DNA of 38,022 bases from an uncultured Paraburkholderia sp. Lineage in GTDB: Bacteria > Pseudomonadota > Gammaproteobacteria > Burkholderiales > Burkholderiaceae. The stretch is from positions 1 to 38,022 of the forward strand of contig CALNWN010000019.1 in NCBI GenBank assembly GCA_940746715.1, in the 5' to 3' direction. A program made the position numbers and the translations under genes. This document shows, in pieces, positions 18,352-28,815 of the stretch (position 1 is the stretch's first letter; each line of letters starts with the position of its first letter). Under the pieces are notes generated by a model. The model saw nothing but the letters and a program-made list of their open reading frames with translations, did no database searches and had not been told where the DNA came from.

Positions 18352-19153
18352 ATGGAAGTCAGAAATTCAAGGCGGTGGGCGCCGCGCGGCCGTAGCAGGT
18401 GAATCGTCGCGGCGGCGGCCCTCGTTTCAGCCGCCATCATCAGAACGCTGCTGCACCCGCTGCTCGGGCCGGTCATGCCGGGTGCATCGTTTCTCATTGC
18501 TGCCGTGCTGGTCGAGTACTACTGCGGCCTCGCGCCCGCGATATGCGTGATGCTGCTCGGGTTGTGCCTCGCCGACCATCTTTTCGTGCCGCCCTACGGA
18601 CACATCGACGTGATCGACGCGTCCGACATCCGGCTGCTGATCTCGTATCCGCTCATTACCATCCTCGTCATCACGCTCGTCGAGCACCTGAGGCGCGTGC
18701 AGTACCGTGCGGAACTGCTCGGCGCCGTGGCGCAATCGCGTTATGAAATGCTGCTGCGCCATGACAACGAGCGGCTGCTGGCCCGCCGCGCTACGGATGA
18801 AATGCATCGCATGCTGCATCACATCGCCCAGTATCAGCGCACACTCATCCTCATCAAGGCGCTCGATCCCGCCAACAGCCTGCCGCCGGGCAGCTTCGTG
18901 GCCGCTGGAACCAGCGCAATGCCCGACGGATCGACAGACGACGCGTCGTTGCATGCCGGCATCGCGGTATTGCACGAAGCACGCGCAAGTGCACCAGGAG
19001 GACCTGGCCCGCGTCAGCGGCCATCTGACGCCCGGTCACCACCGCGTGCGCTTCCTGTCCGGCGGCCGCGACGACTGGCGGCCGGTGGAATGCGTGTGCG
19101 AGCGCTTCACCACGTCCTCCGGCGAATTCCTGATCCTGCGAGCGGAGGACTGA
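18352..19153 (+). pseudogene. DUF4118 membrane protein, nonsense and frameshift
   Basis: Four-helix membrane domain like that between the sensor and kinase parts of KdpD (LLHPLLGPVMPGASFLIAAV; LADHLFVPPYGHID), then a cytoplasmic tail without kinase motifs. Codon 17 is TGA (18400-18402) directly before IVAAAALVSAA, most simply TGG to TGA. A second lesion near 18985 (-2 or +1) shifts the tail, which resumes as AQVHQEDLARVSGHL and ends at 19153. The start has no clear ribosome-binding site, so the true N-terminus is uncertain. It is the first gene of a tight operon: the hydrolase starts one base after this stop. Confidence 0.8.
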
Positions 19154-19154
19154 C

Positions 19155-20038
19155 ATGAGCGCCTCCCCTCTTTCGAGCATGGAAACCGGCGATCACGCCG
19201 TCCTGCTGCTGCACGGTCTGTCAAGCTCGCCGCTGGAGCTGCGCTTTCTCGCCCGCCTTCTTGCCGACGAGGGCTTCGTCACCCATACGCCCGAGTTGCC
19301 CGGCTACAGCGCAGGCACCGGAATCAGCCGATGGAGCAATGGATCAGCGCCGCCGTCGCCGAGTTCGACAAGCTCGCCGCGCGCCACCGCCATGTCTCGG
19401 TCTGCGGCCTCTCGATGGGCGCCACCCTCGCCGCCGCGCTCGCGTACGAACGGCCGGCCGCGCGCGCCTTGCTGCTGCTGTCGATCATATTGAGCTACGA
19501 CGGCTGGGCGATCCCGTGGTACCGCTTTCTGCTGGACTACGTCTATTACACGCCGATGCGCTCACGTTACCGCTACCGCGAGCACGAACCCTACGGCCTC
19601 CTGCGCAACGAAGCGTTGCGCTCCAAGATCGCGCGCGCGATGCAGAAGAATGACATCAGCGAAGTCGGACCTGCGTCCATCGGCATGCCGGCGCTGCACG
19701 AAGCCGACCGCCTGGCGGGCTGGGTGCGCAAGAAGTTGAAGGGCATCCGGACGGACTGCCTGATTCTCCATGCCATCGACGACGAGACCTCGAGTCCGCA
19801 CAATGCGCGATTCGTCGGCACGCACATCGGGGCTTCTTTCCTGCGAACCATCTGGCTCGACGACTCCTATCACATGATCACGTCCGACAACGAGCGCGAA
19901 GTCGTCGCGCGCGAATGTGCGCTTTTTCTGCGGGAAAGCGTGGCGGCCACCGTCTCCACCACGACACCCACTCCTGTGATCTCGCGCGCGCTTGCGCGCC
20001 GCCTGCGGCAACTGGCGACCGTAGCGAGGAAGGGATGA
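19155..20038 (+). pseudogene. Alpha/beta hydrolase (carboxylesterase-like), frameshifted
   Basis: Serine hydrolase of about 295 codons. The N-terminal VLLLHGLSSSPLELRFLARL carries the oxyanion HG motif, followed by GYSAGTGIS. One base is missing at about 19330 (restoring it gives SRMEQWISAAV). After that, the nucleophile elbow GLSMG, an acidic residue in HAIDDET and a His in SYHMITSD complete the triad. Length and layout fit monoglyceride lipase or thermostable-esterase-like enzymes. Its TGA overlaps the ATG of the MipA gene (ATGA), showing translational coupling. Confidence 0.85.
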
Positions 20039-20819
20039 AGCGTGCATTAATCACGGGCGCGTTGGGCGCATTGGGCGCCTTCGCGATAACCGGCGTGGCA
20101 AGCGCGGCGCAAGCCGACGAACCTCAAGCGGCAAGCGACTGGAAAATATCGGTCGGGCCTGGCTTGTATGTGTTTCCGAAGTATCCGGGTTCGTCGCAGC
20201 TCCAGGTGCTGCCCTTTCCGGTCCAGGACATTTCGTGGAAGGACCGCGTATTCTCGCAAGGCCCGGATGTACTCGGCGTGAATGCGCTGCTCGGCGAGAA
20301 CTACCACGTCGGGGCCTCGCTAAGCTTCGATTTCCAGTCGCGCAGCGCATCGGACGACGCACGCCTGCGAGGCTTGCCCGACGTGCATTACGGACCGAAG
20401 CTGCGTCTTTTCGCCGACTACACGTGATGGGCCTTCACGGGCTCGGCGGCGGTGTACCAGGACATCGCAGGAACAGGGCAAGGGCTGACCGCCATGGCGG
20501 ACCTCTTCGTATCCGCGCCGCTCGGCAACCTGCTGCTGTCCGTGGGGCCGGGCGTGACGTGGGCCAACGCCACCTACACGCGGACTTTTTCGGCGTCAAC
20601 GCTCAGGAAAGCGCCGCCTCGGGCCTGCCTCAATACGCGACGGGCTCCGGCGTGCGGGACGTGCATTTCAACGTGAACGCCACCTACAAGTTCAACTCGC
20701 ATTGGTCGGCGAACGCCGCGGCCGTAATCGGACGTCTGGAAAAGAGCGCCGCCGGCAGCCCGATCACGCAGCGCCGGCTGGATCTGAACGGCGTGGCGTC
20801 GGTTTTGTACCGGTTCTAG
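20035..20819 (+). pseudogene. MipA/OmpV-family outer-membrane protein, nonsense and frameshift
   Basis: Outer-membrane beta-barrel of the MipA/OmpV type. It has a signal peptide (residues 1-26, cleavage near ASAAQADE), then YVFPKYPGSSQ and alternating beta strands. Codon 131 is TGA (20425-20427) followed by TGG-GCC-TTC, where the family favours consecutive Trp: most simply TGG to TGA. A single base is missing in the T run at about 20586-20590; the frame resumes as FGVNAQESAASGLPQYATG and ends with the terminal Phe typical of outer-membrane proteins (LYRF). Third gene of the DUF4118-hydrolase operon, overlapping the hydrolase by 4 bases. Confidence 0.88.
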
Positions 20820-20906
20820 TGAGCACAAGTCGAACCGGGTACTTCACAATGGCCGCCTCGAGATGCGTCATGCAAAATGCCCGCATCCAGGATGGGAGAG
20901 TGTCCC

Positions 20907-21776
20907 GTGGGCATCAACTTCGATTTGAACGACCTGCAGGCGTTTCGCGCGGTAGTGGAGCTCGGGAGCTTCCGCAAGGCCGCCGAGGCGGTCAGCATCT
21001 CGCAGCCGGCCTTGAGCCGCCGCATCGAAAAGCTCGAGGAAGCACTCGGCGTGCGTCTTTTCGAACGCACCACGCGCAGCGTGACGCTGACCACCGTCGG
21101 CTGGGTATTCGCGCCGAGCGCGGAACAACTGCTCGACGACCTCGACGTCGCGCTGCTCGGCATCCGCGATGTTTCGTCCAGCCGCCTGGGTCATGTGACT
21201 ATCGCCTGCGTGCCATCGGTGGCCTACTATTTTTGTCGGGCGCTATTGCGAGCTACCATCGCCGGTTTCCGCGTATCCGCGTCAAACTGCTGGATTCGAG
21301 CGCGAACGAGGTGCTGGGCGCCGTCATCAGCGGCGAAGCGGATTTCGGCGTGAGTTTCATGGGCAGCCAGGAGCCCGAGGTCGAGTTCAAGCTGTTGTTG
21401 CAGGAGCGCTTCGTTGCGGCTTGCCGTCGCGACCACCCGCTCGCGCGCAAGAAACGCGTGACGTGGAACGAGCTTTATGAGCACGAATACGTTTCGGTCG
21501 ACAAAACTTCTGGCAACCGCCTGCTGCTCGACCAGGCGCTCTCGTCCGTCGCGCCGCGTGCGCCGAGCGTCTGCGAAACTCGCCATGTCACGACCTTGCT
21601 GGGCCTGATCGAGGCGGGGCTCGGGGTCGCCGCGGTACCGTCGATGGCCATGCCCGGACGCGCAGGAGTTTCACAAAACCATTCTCGACATGAGGCGCAG
21701 CGGCGTTGCAGGCAGCGATGCTTCCGGCGAAAGCGCCCCTCCGACACGGCAGACGGGCAGGAAAACCGCCCCGTGA
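20907..21776 (+). pseudogene. LysR-family regulator, frameshift plus C-terminal deletion
   Basis: GTG start 8 bases after GGGAG. The helix-turn-helix is intact (FRAVVELGSFRKAAEA, SRRIEKLEEALG, residues about 9-60). A base is missing in the T run at about 21230-21235; restoring it gives FLSGAIASYHRRFP. A second break at 21660 joins SMAMPGR directly to AQEFHKTILDMRR, where about 30 residues of the effector domain are absent, with a frame change. It ends with TGA at 21774-21776, overlapping the GTG of dctA. Coupling to a dicarboxylate transporter suggests a C4-dicarboxylate or related regulator. Confidence 0.82.
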
Positions 21777-22462
21777 GCCTCGCACGATCCCTTCGTTCTC
21801 TGTATGTGCAAGTGCTGCTGGGCATGGTATCCGGCATGGCGCTCGGTCACTTCCTGCCGCACGCGGGCGCGTTGCTCAAACCACTGAGCGACGCATTCGT
21901 CGGCCTCGTGAGGAGGATGATTGCGCCGATCGTCTTCTGCACGATCGTCTCGGGCATCACTTCGCTGACGAGCGGCAAGGCGATCGGGCGCACGATCTTT
22001 CAGGCGCTCGCGCTCTTCTATTTGCTGCCCGCCGGCTATTCGTTCAATCTCGACGGCACCGCGATCTATCTGACGCTCGCCTCGATCTTCATTGCCCAGG
22101 CGTACGACGTGCCGCTCTCAGCCGCGCAGATCGCGACGATGCTCGCGGTCATGCTGCTCACCTCGAAGGGCGCGGCCGGCGTGTCAGGCAGCGGACTCGT
22201 CGCGCTCGTCGCGACGCTGACGGTAATGCCCGATTTGCCCGTCGCCGGGGTGGCGCTGCTGGTGGGCATCGACCGCTTCATGTCCGAGGCGCGCGCGCTG
22301 ACGAGCGTGATCAGCAACGCCTGCGCGGTGATCTTCGTTTCGATGTGGGAAGGTGCCTGCGATCGTCGGCGTCTGGCGCAGAGGCTCGGGGCGGCAGCGC
22401 CGGGCGGCGCGGATGGTGAGGACGGTGCAGAGAACGCAGCGGGACATACTTCGGAGACCTGA
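21773..22462 (+). pseudogene. dctA: C4-dicarboxylate:cation symporter, large in-frame internal deletion
   Basis: Inner-membrane transporter of the DctA/GltP family, here 229 codons instead of about 430. It starts SLYVQVLLGMVSGMALGHF and reaches GKAIGRTIFQALALFYLL (about residue 85), then jumps to PAGYSFNLDGTAIYLTLAS, normally near residue 310. About 220-230 residues (transmembrane helices about 3 to 6) are missing but the frame is kept. The substrate and cation motifs SFNLDG, LLTSKGAAGVSGSG and GIDRFMSEARA remain. A transport-competent fold is unlikely. GTG start overlapping the LysR stop. The last 25 residues are atypical. Confidence 0.88.
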
Positions 22463-22511
22463 AAGGCTGCAAGGAAGGTGGCCGCAAAGCAACCCTCCCT
22501 TCCGCTTCACG

Positions 22512-23294
22512 TCAATGCGCGGAAACCGAATCCAGCCCCGTGGATTTCACTTCGGCCTGTACGCCAGGCGAAGCGAGATAGTCGAGCAGCGCTTTCGCTT
22601 CCTGCGGATGCTGCGCGCCGACGGGAATGCCGGCGGCAAAGCGCGTCACCGACTGCAGCGACTCCGGAATCTTGTCGACAAACGTCGCACCCTTCACCGG
22701 CAACAACTCGCTCACCTGCTGGAAGCCGATTTCATAGTCGCCGTTCGCGACGACCGAGGCAACCGGAATGCGCGGAATCATCTTCGCCTTCGACTTGCCC
22801 TGATCCTCGATGCCGAGCTTTTTGAAAAGCTCGCGCTCGATGTAGACACCGCTCACGTTGTCCGAGTAGGCGATCGACTTCGCGTGCAGCAGCGCCTGCC
22901 GGAGGCCCTCCGCCGAGCTGATGTCGGGCTTCGCCGCTCCTTCGCGAACGACCATGCCGATGCGCGAATCGGCTAGCTCCACGCGCGATCCGGGAATGAC
23001 TTTGCCCTTCTGGATCAGCTCGTCCAATGCATAACCCACCATGATGACGGCGTCCGCGGGCTCGCCGCGCTCGAGCCGGTTGGGGATCGCTTCTGGCGAT
23101 TTGCCCATCGACGGACCAAGCGCGGTGTCGAGCGTGTTGCCCGTTTCCGAGGCGAACTTCGGGCCCAGCGCCTTGTACGCCGCGGTAAAGCCGCCCGAGC
23201 TCATGACGTGCAGGTCGGCGGCCTGCACGTTCGCTGCAACAAACGAGGTGGCGAGCCAGGCTGCGGCGGCTATTTTCAGAAGCAGATGTCTCAT
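22512..23294 (-). CDS. ModA-like periplasmic binding protein
   Basis: A 260-residue exported solute-binding protein of the ModA/SBP_bac_11 group. Signal peptide at residues 1-25 (cleavage after VQA), then LHVMSSGGFTAAYKAL, PADAVIMVGYALDEL and YSDNVSGVYIERELFKKL. Length fits the family (about 258). No ModB/ModC permease or ATPase adjoins it. It follows the CitA-like transporter by 55 bases on the same strand, so molybdate is doubtful and a carboxylate-related role is possible. No clear ribosome-binding site before the ATG. The frame is intact. Confidence 0.82.
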   Translation of the reverse strand: MRHLLLKIAAAAWLATSFVAANVQAADLHVMSSGGFTAAYKALGPKFASETGNTLDTALGPSMGKSPEAIPNRLERGEPADAVIMVGYALDELIQKGKVIPGSRVELADSRIGMVVREGAAKPDISSAEGLRQALLHAKSIAYSDNVSGVYIERELFKKLGIEDQGKSKAKMIPRIPVASVVANGDYEIGFQQVSELLPVKGATFVDKIPESLQSVTRFAAGIPVGAQHPQEAKALLDYLASPGVQAEVKSTGLDSVSAH

Positions 23295-23349
23295 GATTGG
23301 AGTCGTGTGTGATGGTGGGTGTTCGGATCCGTGCGAAGCACCACGCGCA

Positions 23350-24648
23350 TCAGTGCGCCGGCGTCATCGTCGCCGCGCGGCGGCGATACAGCGCGAAGGT
23401 CGCGAGAAGTGCGCACGCGGCGGCAAAGCTCATCCAGTAACCGGGCGCGGCCTTGTCGCCGGTCATGTGAATGAGCGCCGTCGAGATCTCCGGCGTGAAG
23501 CCGCCGAATACGGCCGTCGCCAGGCTATAGGCGAGCGAGAAGCCCGCGACGCGTACCTGCACCGGCATCACTTCCGTCAGGGCGACGACCATCGCGCCGT
23601 TGTACATGCCGTACATGAACGAGAGCCACAGCAGCACGAGCAGCATATTGATGAAGCTCGGCGCATGCGCAAGCAGCGACAGTGCCGGACACGCGGTCGC
23701 GATGACGAGCACCGTCATGCCGACAAGCAGCGGCCGGCGGCCGATCTTGTCCGAGATGGCGCCGCCGATGGGCAGCCACACGAAGTTCGACACCGCGACA
23801 CACAGCGTGACGAGCAGACTGTCGGCCGTGCTCAGATGCAAGACCGTCTTGCCGAAGGTCGGCGCGTAGACCGTGATGAGGTAGAAGCTCGCGGTGGTCA
23901 TCGCCACCAGCATCATGCCGGCGATCACCACGGACCAGTTTTGCGCCAGCGTGCGGAACACTTCCTTCATGCTCGGACGATGCTGGCGCGCCTTGAACTC
24001 CTGCGTTTCCTGCAGATTGCGGCGCAGCAGGAAGATGAACGGCACGATCATGCAGCCGACGAAGAACGGCACGCGCCACCCCCACGCCGCAATGGCCGTG
24101 GCATTCAGCGACTGATTCAGCGCGAAGCCGAGGGCCGCGGCCACGACAATGGCCACTTGCTGGCTCGCGGACTGCCAGCTCGTGAAGAAGCCCTTGCGGC
24201 CGGGCGTCGCCATCTCGGCGAGGTACACCGAAACGCCTCCCAGCTCCGCGCCTGCCGAGAAGCCCTGCAGCAGCCGGCCGACCAGCACCAGTGCGGGCGC
24301 CAGAAGGCCGATTGTCGAGTAGCCCGGCACGAACGCAATGAGAATGGTGCCGCTCGCCATGATGGACAGCGTGACGATCAGGCCTTTGCGGCGGCCCACG
24401 TCGTCGATGTACGCGCCGAGCACGATCGCGCCCAACGGCCGCATCAGGAAACCCGCGCCGAAGACCGCGAACGTCATCATCAACGAGGCGAATTCGCCGG
24501 CAGCGGGGAAAAAGACGTTGGCAATCTGCGTCGCGTAAAAGCCGAACAGGAAGAAGTCGAACGGCTCGAGAAAATTCCCGGCCGTGACGCGAAACACCGC
24601 CGCGGCCTTGGACTGGCCCGGGGCAAGGGTAGAGGGGGAGGTGTGCAT
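23350..24648 (-). CDS. MFS metabolite:proton symporter, CitA/TcuC-like
   Basis: A 432-residue inner-membrane transporter with 12 predicted helices. AGGAG before ATG 24648 selects this start. Signature stretches of the metabolite:H+ symporter subfamily are clear: SGNFLEPFDF-like (NFLEPFDFFLFGFYATQIA), DDVGRRKGL between helices 2 and 3, GRLLQGFSAGAELGG in helix 4, and SDKIGRRPLL in the second half. It closely resembles enterobacterial CitA/TcuC, which import citrate or tricarballylate. Exact substrate is inferred. It forms a two-gene unit with the ModA-like protein. The frame is intact. Confidence 0.87.
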   Translation of the reverse strand: MHTSPSTLAPGQSKAAAVFRVTAGNFLEPFDFFLFGFYATQIANVFFPAAGEFASLMMTFAVFGAGFLMRPLGAIVLGAYIDDVGRRKGLIVTLSIMASGTILIAFVPGYSTIGLLAPALVLVGRLLQGFSAGAELGGVSVYLAEMATPGRKGFFTSWQSASQQVAIVVAAALGFALNQSLNATAIAAWGWRVPFFVGCMIVPFIFLLRRNLQETQEFKARQHRPSMKEVFRTLAQNWSVVIAGMMLVAMTTASFYLITVYAPTFGKTVLHLSTADSLLVTLCVAVSNFVWLPIGGAISDKIGRRPLLVGMTVLVIATACPALSLLAHAPSFINMLLVLLWLSFMYGMYNGAMVVALTEVMPVQVRVAGFSLAYSLATAVFGGFTPEISTALIHMTGDKAAPGYWMSFAAACALLATFALYRRRAATMTPAH

Positions 24649-24769
24649 CGATGTGTCTCCTGAAATCCTGCAACATGCGGTGGTCCGCACTTTGCCGTTT
24701 GACGCATAGTGGCCCGTCGCCGGTCAAACGGGAATTGCAATTTTGTGAACGATTGATGTCGTACGGTTA

Positions 24770-27589
24770 TCAATCGGCGCCGTGTGCGCCCCGATACTGC
24801 TCGACGAAACTGACGATTGCCTGAGACCGGTAATGCTTCGCCAGTTGGCACAGGTGGTCGGCGAAAGGACGATAGCGTTCGTCGAGCTCGGTCAGGTGCT
24901 CGGTGTGCTGGACGATGGCGCGCATGTCGCCGAGCCGCGCGAGGTAGTGCAGCGCCTCCATCTCTTCATGGGGCGGCACGATGAAGTTGTCCGTGAAGGA
25001 ACCCGCGATTCGTATAGCCGGTCCGTGCGCCTCGTGCGGAGTGTCGTCGCTCCATTCGAGGTCCAGCAGCACCGCGATCTGCGACAACAGCACAGTGAGA
25101 TCAACCGGTTTCGACAGCATGGCGTTCGCACCGGCGGCGAGGCTTTTTGCGGCATCGCTGCCCGAGGCACCCGCGGAGACGGCGACGATAGGCAGGCGCG
25201 CGAACTCCGGCATTTCCCGCAGCCGCCGCGTGGCTTCCAGTCCGTCCATGCCGGGCATGACGACATCCATGAGGATGAGCGACGGACGCAGCGCCTCCGC
25301 TTTCTGCAACGCCTCCAGTCCGTTGCCTGCCTCCGCCATCTCGAACCCGAGCGGCGCGAGCATATCGACCACCACGGCACGGTTCGCCGCGACGTCATCG
25401 ACGACAAGGATCGTCTTGCGCGGCCCGTGGTAGCCGCTTGCAGTCCATTCGAGCGGCACGTCGGCGGCCTCGCGCGCCACCGCCGGAACATCCAGTTCGA
25501 ACCAGAAAGCGCTGCCCGCACCGCGGCGGCTTTCGACGTGAATCTCGCCGCCCATCAGGCGCACGAGCTGCCGGCTGATGGCGAGCCCGAGCCCCATGCC
25601 GCCAACGCGGTGCCGGGCGTCGCTCACCTGCTCGAAAGGCCGGAAAATCGTCTCCCGATGCGCCTCCTCGATGCCGATTCCGGTGTCCTGCACTTCGAAA
25701 CGCAGCCGCGTGGGCGGCGCCCAGTCGACGCGCAGACGCACGCTGCCCGTCTCCGTAAATTTGATTGCATTGGAGAGCAGGTTGAGCAGCACCTGGCGTA
25801 GCCGCTTTTCGTCGACGCGCACGGCCGCGGGCAACTCGGGCGCCATGTCGCACGAGAAGGCGAGGCCCTTTTCCGTCGCCTTCAGCCGGATGGTCCCGGC
25901 GATAAAGTAGATGAAGCGCTCGAGCAGCACATCGGAAAGGTAGAGATCAACCTTACCCACTTCGATTTTCGCCATGTCGAGAATATCGTTGATGATCGCC
26001 AGCAGATGTTCGCCGCTGCGCTGGATCACCGCTATTCCGTCGGCCTGGCGCTGCTCCAGATTCTTGTCGCGCCTGAGTATTTGCGCGTAGCCGAGAATCC
26101 CGTTCAACGGCGTGCGCAGCTCGTGGCTCATGTGAGCGAGAAAATCGCTCTTGGCCTAGTTCGCCGCATCGGCGTGTTCTTTCGCGACGGCCAGTTCGGC
26201 GGTGCGCTCGCGGATCATGTCTTCGAGGTGCTCGCGATAGCGCCGCAGTTCCTCTTCGGCACGCCTTTGCTCGGTAATGTCGCGTGAAATGCCGAGCAGG
26301 AACTGCGGCTCGCCGCGCACGTCGACAATCGGAATCTTCATGGTGTGCAAAAGGCGCACGCCATGACGGGTGTGCACCGGCTCCTCCGGCACGTCCACCA
26401 GTTGCTGCGACTTCAGCACGTCGCGATCCTTCAACGCAAAGAACTCCGCCTCGCGCGGCGGAAACAGATCGTGGACGGACTTGCCGATGAGTTCCTCGCG
26501 CCGGTAGCCGAGCAGCTGCTCGCCCGCCTTATTAAAGCGGACGAAGCGCAGCGTCGCCGCGTCTTTCACGAAAATGGTGTCCGGAATGTTCTCGATGATG
26601 CTGTCGAGAAAGTGTTCGCTCGCGCGCGCGGCCTCTTCCGCGTGCTGCCGTTCGACGATCTCGGCCGTGCGGCCCGCGAGCGCCGTGCTCAGTTCCGCGG
26701 TGCGCTGCGTGACGCGCGCCTCCAGTTCGGCGTTGAGTTCCTTCAGTGCCTGCTCGGCCTGCCTGCGCTGGCGCCGGTCTTCGAGAAACTGTTCGACCGC
26801 GCGCGCCATGTCGGCAATCTCGTCGCCGCCACGGACGGGCACGCCGGCTTGCGCGCTGTCGACGTCACCGTGCCGCAGGAAGTGACTGACCCGGCGCAGC
26901 CGTCCAACCACATGGCGGCCGAGAAAGGCATGAGCGATCAGCCAGGCCAGCAGCAGACTCACCGCCACTTCGCCGGTCACCCATTTTCGGGTGCGGTCGA
27001 CATTGTCGGCGAGGTCCTGCACCGCCTGACGATAGTCGCGCGTGAAGTAATCCGCCTGCTGGCGCGCCGCGGCGGCGAGCGCGTCGGCCTGGCGGCGCAG
27101 ATCGTCCTCGAGGCTCCCCGACGACGTGCGAGCCCCGGGCGCGGACGCCGGCGCAACTCCCGCGCGCAGCGCGGCCTCGCGGACCTGCGCCTCGATGTTG
27201 ACCGTGTTGCGAAAGCGCTGGCTGGAGCGATGCAAGGCGAGCGCGTCGACACTCACGCCTTCGCTCGTCGTCGCGGAGGCGAGCCGGTCCACCAGGCGGT
27301 CGAAAGTGGCGAGCTCCTCGATCACATGCCGATGCGTTTCGCGCACCACGTCCACGGTCTCGCCACTGGACAACTGCAACGCGAGGCGTTCGATCATCAG
27401 CGTGAGCTGCGCCAGGTTGTGCGCATCCTCCTGGCGCGCGAGCCGCTCTTCGGCCAACTGGCGGACGGCATGGGCCGAGCCTGCCAGCGAATAAAGCGTC
27501 GTCGCGCTGACCGCGACCACCAGCGCGGCGAGGCAGGAAACCACCAGCGCAAACTGCGCGGTAAGCGACTGTGGAAGCGGAAGTTTCAC
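24770..27589 (-). pseudogene. Hybrid sensor histidine kinase (HAMP-PAS-HisKA-HATPase-REC), nonsense
   Basis: GTG start overlapping the stop of the upstream binding-protein gene. Order: helix 1 (residues about 13-35), an all-helical periplasmic region, helix 2 (about 203-223), HAMP, coiled coil, PAS (about 310-430; DSIIENIPDTIFVKDA), H-box MSHELRTPLNG (His 489), N-box NLLSNAIKFT, receiver domain with Asp near 770 (LILMDVVMPGMDG), and a helical tail. Codon 478 is TAG (26156-26158), most simply CAG to TAG in DAANQAKSDF. It falls 11 residues before the phosphorylated His and separates sensor from kinase. The distal part starts again in frame at an ATG within the H-box. No response-regulator gene adjoins. 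Confidence 0.9.
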
Positions 27590-28719
27590 GGGCGTTGCCA
27601 GATGTGGCGGTAGATGTCGCGATAGCCGTTGGCCGGGTCATAGATCAGACGATCGCCGCCATCCGCCGCAATGTTCTCCGCGGTCACGAGATGCACGGGC
27701 ACCACATATCCCGTCACGCCGCCTCCGGCAAGGAGCCGGTTCATCTCGTCGACCAGCTGCCAGCCGTGCAGATTCAGCGGCTCGGCGACAGTGCCGGTCT
27801 GGAAGGTGCCCGTGCGGATACGCAGGAAGGCGGACTCGCTGCCGTCGCCGGCCGACAGCATCGCCATGCCGGCGTTCGGCATGCCCGCCTAGGTCAGTAC
27901 CGGCGCGGCGTAGTCGAAGTAGATGTCGTTGACGGCGAGCGCGTAGGTCCAGCGCTTGCCGTACTGCGCGAGCAAGGCGCGGGTGGTGGCCGGCATCAGT
28001 TCCTGGCTGCGCGAAATCGGCACGTCGCGCATTTCGAGCAGTGTGCAGCCGCTGCACTCGCGCACGACGGTGGCCATTTCATCCGCCTTGGCTTGCGCGA
28101 TCCGGAAGTTGGAGTCGGTGAAAATGACGACGCCGGCATGTCCGCCCGACTGGACGATCGCCGCCAGCGCGGTCACGCGCGCGACTTCGATGGGATCGGT
28201 CGCCACGTTCATCGCGAGAGGGGTGCCGGGCACGGGTCCAGCTTGGGCCGCCACATGCCAGCCGACGACCGGAATGTTCCGCTCGGCAAACGGCCGCAGG
28301 CCGGGCAACAGGGCCCGCGCGTCGCTACCCACGAGGATCATCCCGTCCGGGCGGCTTGCGAGTGCATTCGCAAGCATCTTGAGCCGCAGGTCGGGCGTGC
28401 CGGCGGAGTCGAAAATCTTGACGCCCCAGTCGATCGCTTTCGCCGCCTCGAGCACCCCGTCGACCACGCCGACAATGCCGCCGTTACGCAAGTCCTTGGC
28501 CACGACGGCAATATGCTTGCCGGCCTGAGCGCGCGGCCCGTCGCGCGGTCCGTTCCAGGGCGCCCCCGGTTGCGCCGCCGCATTGACGACGCGCTTAGCC
28601 TCGGCCAGGTAGTCGGTCGCGGCGACCGTGCTGGCGGGCACGGCGGCAGTCGGCATACCCTGCGCCGCAGCAACCGACAGCAGACACGCGCACTCCCATG
28701 CCAGAAGCCAGCCCCTCAT
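27586..28719 (-). pseudogene. Periplasmic sugar-type binding protein, nonsense
   Basis: Exported protein of the periplasmic-binding/LacI sugar-binding fold, 377 codons. Signal peptide at residues 1-20 (WLLAWECACLLSVAAA). Then KHIAVVAKDLRNGGI, GMILVGSDARALLPGL and DPIEVARVTALAAIVQ show the type-1 binding fold. Codon 277 is TAG (27889-27891) in LT-stop-AGMPNAG, probably CAG to TAG; the rest of the fold continues in frame to the stop overlapping the kinase GTG. ATG 28719 is preferred over an upstream Met because the signal peptide begins there. No ABC permease is nearby, so a sensory partner role (TorT-like) is more likely than import. Confidence 0.82.
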
Positions 28720-28815
28720 GCCGTTCCCTAGGGCCTCGTCGGGTTCAATGACCGCCATTGACGATGTACCCAAATGCCGCGCGCAGGTGGATCCTGCGCA
28801 TTTGATAGTACACCG

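Noticed and set aside
20702..22462. A 586-codon open frame read as a LysR-transporter fusion protein
   Set aside because: It exists only because a base loss and a deletion in the LysR gene put its second part in the dctA frame. The LysR end and dctA start are each recognisable in their own right.
22463..22511. Hairpin between dctA and the ModA-like gene as a terminator
   Set aside because: GGAAGG and CCTTCC can pair, but the remaining stem is poor and there is no T run. Not strong enough to list.
23041..24663. Long plus-strand open frame of 540 codons
   Set aside because: It is antisense to the clearly recognised CitA-like transporter and is rich in Arg/His as typical of GC-rich shadow frames.
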